The notes under the pieces: model-generated
Seen by the model: the letters and a program-made list of their open reading frames with translations, nothing else
Database searches by the model: none
Told to the model about the DNA's origin: nothing
Assembly (NCBI GenBank): GCA_001898485.1
Contig: MKTY01000020.1
Location: forward strand, 1,178,001-1,242,000
DNA: 64,000 nucleotides
Reading direction: 5' to 3'
Origin: Sphingobacteriales bacterium 46-32
Lineage (GTDB): Bacteria > Bacteroidota > Bacteroidia > Chitinophagales > Chitinophagaceae
Shown here: piece after piece, positions 60,367 through 64,000 of the stretch
How positions within the stretch are numbered: position 1 is the stretch's first letter
How the letters are laid out: each line of letters opens with the position of its first letter
Translations under genes and position numbers: made by a program

Positions 60367-61095
60367 ATGTCTGTTACACTTTGTTTTGATTTTGGTAATA
60401 CCCGCCGGAAAGTGGCGCTTTTTGAAAATGCGGAGATCAGGCGCGTGGAAATCCTGGAAGATGATGCGGATGAAACCATTCAGCGGTTGCTGGATACGTA
60501 TAGACCGGACAAAACCATCCTGTCGTCGGTCATTGAGCATAATACAGGTATAGAATCCCTGCTGGCGGCCAATAGCCGTTTTCATAAACTCAGTCATTTG
60601 ACCAGGCTGCCATTTACCACACCTGTGGGCAAGCCTGAAACTATTGGGGCTGACCGCCTGGCACTGGTAGCCGCCGCCGTGCATTTTCATGCAGGTAAAC
60701 ACAACCTGATCATTGCACTCGGTAGTTGTATAACTTACAATTTCTGTAATAAGTACAGTGAGTTTATTGGCGGAGGAATCTCTCCCGGCCTCGAGATGCG
60801 CCTCAAATCACTTAACTATTATACGGCTAAACTGCCGCTGGTGAAAGCCACCTCGAATGTGCCGCTGATGGGCTATGATACCAATACCAATATCCAAAGC
60901 GGGGTGGTGTTGGGCATGGTCTATGAAATGGATGGTTTTATAGATGAATACCGTCAAAAATTCGACAACTTTAACGTGCTGTTAACCGGGGGTGATACGG
61001 TCTTTTTGGCTTCACACCTGAAAAACAAGATATTTGCAGACCCTGATTTAATCTTTAAAGGTCTTTATGCCATTAGTGAAGTTAATAACACCTAA
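60367..61095 (+). CDS. coaX: Type III pantothenate kinase
   Basis: First enzyme of CoA synthesis, CoaX class (ASKHA fold, insensitive to CoA feedback). 242 residues: phosphate-binding CFDFGNTRRKVALFE (about 5-19), PETIGADRLALV (about 83-94), ALGSCITYNF and GGGISPGLEMRLKSL (about 133-147). The usual first motif is DxGNT; here DFGNT is present. The last 29 bp overlap the next gene, an outer-membrane protein, and lptC follows that, so a coaX-OMP-lptC operon is clear. Confidence 0.94.
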   Translation: MSVTLCFDFGNTRRKVALFENAEIRRVEILEDDADETIQRLLDTYRPDKTILSSVIEHNTGIESLLAANSRFHKLSHLTRLPFTTPVGKPETIGADRLALVAAAVHFHAGKHNLIIALGSCITYNFCNKYSEFIGGGISPGLEMRLKSLNYYTAKLPLVKATSNVPLMGYDTNTNIQSGVVLGMVYEMDGFIDEYRQKFDNFNVLLTGGDTVFLASHLKNKIFADPDLIFKGLYAISEVNNT

Positions 61096-62491
61096 GATAA
61101 TCAATGTGTTAGGTGGTCGGAGGTCTGCATTCAGCTTGTTTCTAACTGCTTTTTGTATTCCTGTATTTGCCCAAGATAATTCTCCTTACAGCCGCTATGG
61201 CCTGGGTGACCTTGTACCCAATACCAACGTAAACAGCCGCGCAATGGGTGGTGTTTCGGCCGGCTATATTGACTATTTTTCCATTAACTACAGCAACCCT
61301 GCAGCCCTGGCCAACTTCCAGGCGCGCCGCCAGGTGTCTTCCAAAAAACTGGAATCTGGCCGGGCCATTTTTGATGCTGGCCTGCAGATTGACAGCCGCA
61401 CACTGCGTGAACCAAACTCGGTAGAACGTTTCAATGCCAGCAATATGCTGTTTTCGCATGTGATGGTGGGTATGCCTCTCCGCCCCAACTGGGGACTGAG
61501 TTTTGGCCTTCGCCCTGTTTCACGTATCAGCTATAAGATCAGCCGCTTCGCGCGTCTTACTGATCCCAATACCGGATTGCCAATCGACAGCTCGCATACA
61601 CTGAATGAAGGTGATGGTGGTACATACCTTGTGTCGGCCGGAACAGGCTACAAGATTCGCTTCAGCGATCGCCATTTTCTGAGCCTGGGCGTTAGCGGCG
61701 GGTATATGTTCGGAAAAAAAGATTACAGCAATCGTCTTTCGATTCTGAATGATTCGCTGCAATACAATGCCGGCAATTTTCAGACAAAGACAACTTTCGG
61801 AAATATACACGTTGACCTTGGTCTGCAATACACTGCTGTACTTAAACGTACTGCCAAGGAAGAAATAGCGCTTACACTGGGTGCATTTGGTAATACAGAA
61901 CAAAAACTGAATGCCAGGCAGGATATTATTCGCGAAACCTATGTATACGATGCATCAACAGGGTATGTGCGACTGGATAGTGTTTCTGAGCAGCTGGAAG
62001 TAAAAGGTAAAATTATCTATCCCCAGAATATTACAGCAGGTTTTGTACTTGAAAAGAACAGCACTGACCGGTCAAAACCCTCCTGGCTTATTGGGGTTGA
62101 TGTGGTACAGCAGAAATGGGGCGATTATCGTTTTTATGGTGAAAAGGATCCCACCCTGCGCAATAAAAAAGAGATTCGTGTAGGTGGCCAGATCAGGCCT
62201 GTATTTAAGAACAATTATTTCAGCAATGTTACCTACCGTGCCGGCTTCTTTGTAGGCACCGATTATATACAGGTAGATAAAAAACTGCCCCTGTTTGGTG
62301 TTACTGCCGGTTTTGATCTGCCCGTACGCAAATTTTCCCGCCAGGCTATGTACCAGGAAACCAAGGTTAATATCTCGCTGGAGTATATACGCCGTGGCAA
62401 TAACGACAATTTGCTTAAAGAAAACATGTTCCGCATCTCGGCAGGTTTTGCATTAAGCGATCTGTGGTATATCAAACGTAAGTTTGACTAA
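61067..62491 (+). CDS. Outer-membrane beta-barrel protein of a coaX-lptC operon
   Basis: A 474-residue protein. After a basic N-terminal segment (MPLVKLITPKIINVLGGRRS) comes a signal peptide (FSLFLTAFCIPVFAQ), then DNSPYSRYGLGDLVPNTNVN and a long FadL/OmpP1-like barrel with Tyr/Arg/Gly-rich strands (WGLSFGLRPVSRISYKIS, GYKIRFSDRHFLSLGVSGGY, FAGTDYIQV-like loops, FRISAGFALSD). It is placed between coaX and lptC, as in many Bacteroidota. Role unknown. The start overlaps coaX by 29 bp; no better in-frame start is evident. Confidence 0.82.
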   Translation: MPLVKLITPKIINVLGGRRSAFSLFLTAFCIPVFAQDNSPYSRYGLGDLVPNTNVNSRAMGGVSAGYIDYFSINYSNPAALANFQARRQVSSKKLESGRAIFDAGLQIDSRTLREPNSVERFNASNMLFSHVMVGMPLRPNWGLSFGLRPVSRISYKISRFARLTDPNTGLPIDSSHTLNEGDGGTYLVSAGTGYKIRFSDRHFLSLGVSGGYMFGKKDYSNRLSILNDSLQYNAGNFQTKTTFGNIHVDLGLQYTAVLKRTAKEEIALTLGAFGNTEQKLNARQDIIRETYVYDASTGYVRLDSVSEQLEVKGKIIYPQNITAGFVLEKNSTDRSKPSWLIGVDVVQQKWGDYRFYGEKDPTLRNKKEIRVGGQIRPVFKNNYFSNVTYRAGFFVGTDYIQVDKKLPLFGVTAGFDLPVRKFSRQAMYQETKVNISLEYIRRGNNDNLLKENMFRISAGFALSDLWYIKRKFD

Positions 62492-62530
62492 TAGCTTTAT
62501 TGCCGGCTATCGGGTAACTTGCGTATACGC

Positions 62531-63118
62531 ATGAAAAAACAACAGCCTTTCTACCGGATGATATTTCGTAGTCTGCTGCCTGTACTGGCAGGCAGTGTGC
62601 TGCTGTATTCCTGCGAGAACTCGCAGGCCGAAATAGATGCCTATACCAAACGGGTACAAATGCAGGAGGTGGCTCAAGATGTGGAAAGCTACCTGAGTCA
62701 GGCAGGAAAAATGAAAGCGAGACTCAAAGCACCGCTTATGTATCGCGTGATGAGCGACTCGCAATACCTGGAGTTTCCCAACTCACTGCATGTGGATTTT
62801 TATGACGACAGCACACGTGTTGAAACCTGGCTCGACAGTAAGTATGGGAAATACTTCGAAAATCTTGACAAAGTATACCTGCGCGACAGCGTGGTGATCG
62901 TTACAGTAAAAGGCGATACACTTCGCTGCCATGACTTGTGGTGGGATCAGAATAAAGCTATTTTTTATACAGACAGTGTAGCCACTTACCGCTCGCCGGG
63001 AAATAACATCAGTGGTGGGCGTGGTATGGAAGCGACCCAGGATCTGAAAACAGTCACATTCCGGTCGCCGCTGGGTGATATGGTCGTCTCTTCCTCTGGT
63101 TTTGCAGAAGCACCCTGA
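62531..63118 (+). CDS. lptC: LPS export protein LptC-like lipoprotein
   Basis: A 195-residue periplasmic protein of the LptC family, part of the Lpt bridge moving lipopolysaccharide from the inner membrane. It has a lipobox after a short hydrophobic segment (GSVLLYSCEN; Cys28) and a beta-jellyroll body (MKARLKAPLMYRVMSDSQYL, VDFYDDSTRVETWLDSKYG, VTVKGDTLRCHDLWWDQNKA, FRSPLGDMVV). In Bacteroidota LptC is commonly a lipoprotein and lies near coaX. A TTG four codons upstream is less likely than the ATG at 62531. Confidence 0.85.
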   Translation: MKKQQPFYRMIFRSLLPVLAGSVLLYSCENSQAEIDAYTKRVQMQEVAQDVESYLSQAGKMKARLKAPLMYRVMSDSQYLEFPNSLHVDFYDDSTRVETWLDSKYGKYFENLDKVYLRDSVVIVTVKGDTLRCHDLWWDQNKAIFYTDSVATYRSPGNNISGGRGMEATQDLKTVTFRSPLGDMVVSSSGFAEAP

Positions 63119-63472
63119 TCATTTACTTTTTCATTACGCTTATTAACAACAAACCCGGCCTATTTAAGACCGGGGCTGCTGTATTGCATTGAGAGCTAAC
63201 CATTGGTGTTTTTCCTAAACAGTTTGCTGGCTCAAATTGGTGAGGTTCTTCACAAGGATATAATGAATTCAAACGGGACGCTTACCTGAGATGTCAGTCA
63301 TACAATTGTCATCTGCCATCGCGATCAAAAATAGGGTGGGCATTTTATCTACACCAGCGCATTATTGGTCGATTCGGGCGATAATGAATTTACGGACCTG
63401 TCGGGGCATCTACCAAGGGATTGAACAACTGTATTGCTGCATTTCCTATCTTCAGTTATAAATAAGGATACT
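63119..63472. other. Intergenic region before the SDR gene
   Basis: 354 bp. After lptC a weak stem-loop is seen (CCCGG 63154-63158 with CCGGG 63170-63174, no T-run). The remainder holds no credible reading frame on either strand and no promoter match to TTG-N19-TAnnTTTG. Its base composition is like the surrounding genes, so a decayed gene cannot be excluded. Confidence 0.4.
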
Positions 63473-64000
63473 ATGTTGTTGAAAGACAAAACCGTTTTCA
63501 TTACAGGCGCCAGCAGGGGCATTGGCAAGGCTATTGGATTGCGCCTCGCCCGGGAGGGAGCTAATGTGGTGATTGCCGCCAAATCAGTGGAAGAAAATCC
63601 CCGTTTGGGTGGAACCATCTATTCTGCAGCAGCCGAAATGGAGGCCGCCGGCGGGCACGGCCTGGGCATTCAATGCGATATCCGATTTGAAGAACAGATA
63701 GAAGCAGCCGTTCAAAAAACCGTAGAGCATTTTGGTGGTATAGATATCCTGGTCAACAATGCTTCGGCTATTTCGCTCACACCAACGGAGCAAACAGAAG
63801 CCAAACGGTTTGATCTGATGCACTCTATAAATGTGCGGGGAACTTTCCTGGTAACCAAACACTGCATTCCTCATTTGAAAAAATCATCAAACGCACATAT
63901 TCTTACGCTGTCGCCCCCCATATCGCTTCAGCCCAAATGGCTGGGCGGGCATGTGGCCTATACGCTCACTAAATACAGTATGAGTATGATGGCGCTTGGC
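63473..64000 (+). CDS. SDR oxidoreductase, HSDL2-like (3' end outside window)
   Basis: The frame from the ATG at 63473 is open to the right edge (176 codons seen). The Rossmann motif is TGASRGIGKAI (about 11-21), NNAS at about 97-100 follows, and the catalytic region is ILTLSPPISLQP with YTLTKY (Tyr and Lys present). It matches the hydroxysteroid-dehydrogenase-like 2 group (NPRLGGTIYSAAAEMEAAGG, KRFDLMHSINVRGTFLVTK). These enzymes are linked to fatty-acid or sterol metabolism; the substrate is unknown. No further upstream start looks better. Confidence 0.9.
   Translation, partial: MLLKDKTVFITGASRGIGKAIGLRLAREGANVVIAAKSVEENPRLGGTIYSAAAEMEAAGGHGLGIQCDIRFEEQIEAAVQKTVEHFGGIDILVNNASAISLTPTEQTEAKRFDLMHSINVRGTFLVTKHCIPHLKKSSNAHILTLSPPISLQPKWLGGHVAYTLTKYSMSMMALG

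Overview
The window is a stretch of chromosome from a member of the Bacteroidota, most likely Chitinophagaceae. Evidence: a type IX secretion sorting domain (56780-58504), a TamB/TamL pair with a lipoprotein TamL (27818-35246), DUF3078, DUF5522 and DUF5700 proteins, TAnnTTTG -7 promoter boxes, and mostly single-gene or short operons with weak ribosome binding sites. It reads as mainly housekeeping chromosome with a few accessory islands. Both edges cut a gene: an SCO copper chaperone on the left and an SDR dehydrogenase on the right.

Region by region. 1-3724: cytochrome oxidase assembly (SCO + DUF420), an alkyltransferase-like DNA repair protein, DUF5522, trmB and a DUF3078 outer-membrane protein. 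3796-4168: a minus-strand non-coding RNA unit with its own promoter and terminator, which folds as an oversized tRNA-like molecule and is divergent from an Lrp/AsnC regulator. 4198-9634: regulators, a lipoprotein, a lone DppC-type permease, a processive glycosyltransferase and an alpha/beta hydrolase. 9658-11992: a MarR regulator with a perfect 9+3+9 operator and an acyl-CoA dehydrogenase. 13094-17277: gnd-zwf-pgl (oxidative pentose phosphate pathway) followed by a dihaem cytochrome. 17404-27614: an orphan 2-oxoacid:ferredoxin oxidoreductase beta subunit, a JmjC/cupin protein, threonylcarbamoyl-AMP synthase, rnhB, ctaA, a membrane patatin, a DAG kinase-like protein and FabH. 27818-35246: tamB-tamL. 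36148-37398: a single AAA ATPase gene bracketed by matching 14-bp tandem repeats. 37422-44272: a Gfo/Idh/MocA oxidoreductase, an OmpR-type two-component pair, a UspA-like protein, a bestrophin and a hydrolase. 44273-53484: typA, a TPR protein, and a propeller-GAF-LytS kinase with its LytTR regulator and a DUF5700 putative metallopeptidase. 53504-58504: three family 2 glycosyltransferases and a T9SS-exported propeller protein. 58642-64000: meaB, a LON-domain protein, coaX, an outer-membrane protein, lptC and an HSDL2-like SDR.

Functional threads: haem-copper oxidase biogenesis (SCO, DUF420, ctaA), envelope biogenesis (TamB/TamL, LptC, several barrels and lipoproteins), NADPH and lipid metabolism (gnd/zwf/pgl, acyl-CoA dehydrogenase, FabH, patatin, MeaB, SDR), and signalling (Lrp, AraC, MarR, two kinase/regulator pairs). 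The two loci that ordinary annotation does not explain are the 168-nt tRNA-like RNA at 3854-4021 and the repeat-bracketed ATPase at 36148-37398. No CRISPR array, insertion sequence, rRNA or ordinary tRNA was seen.
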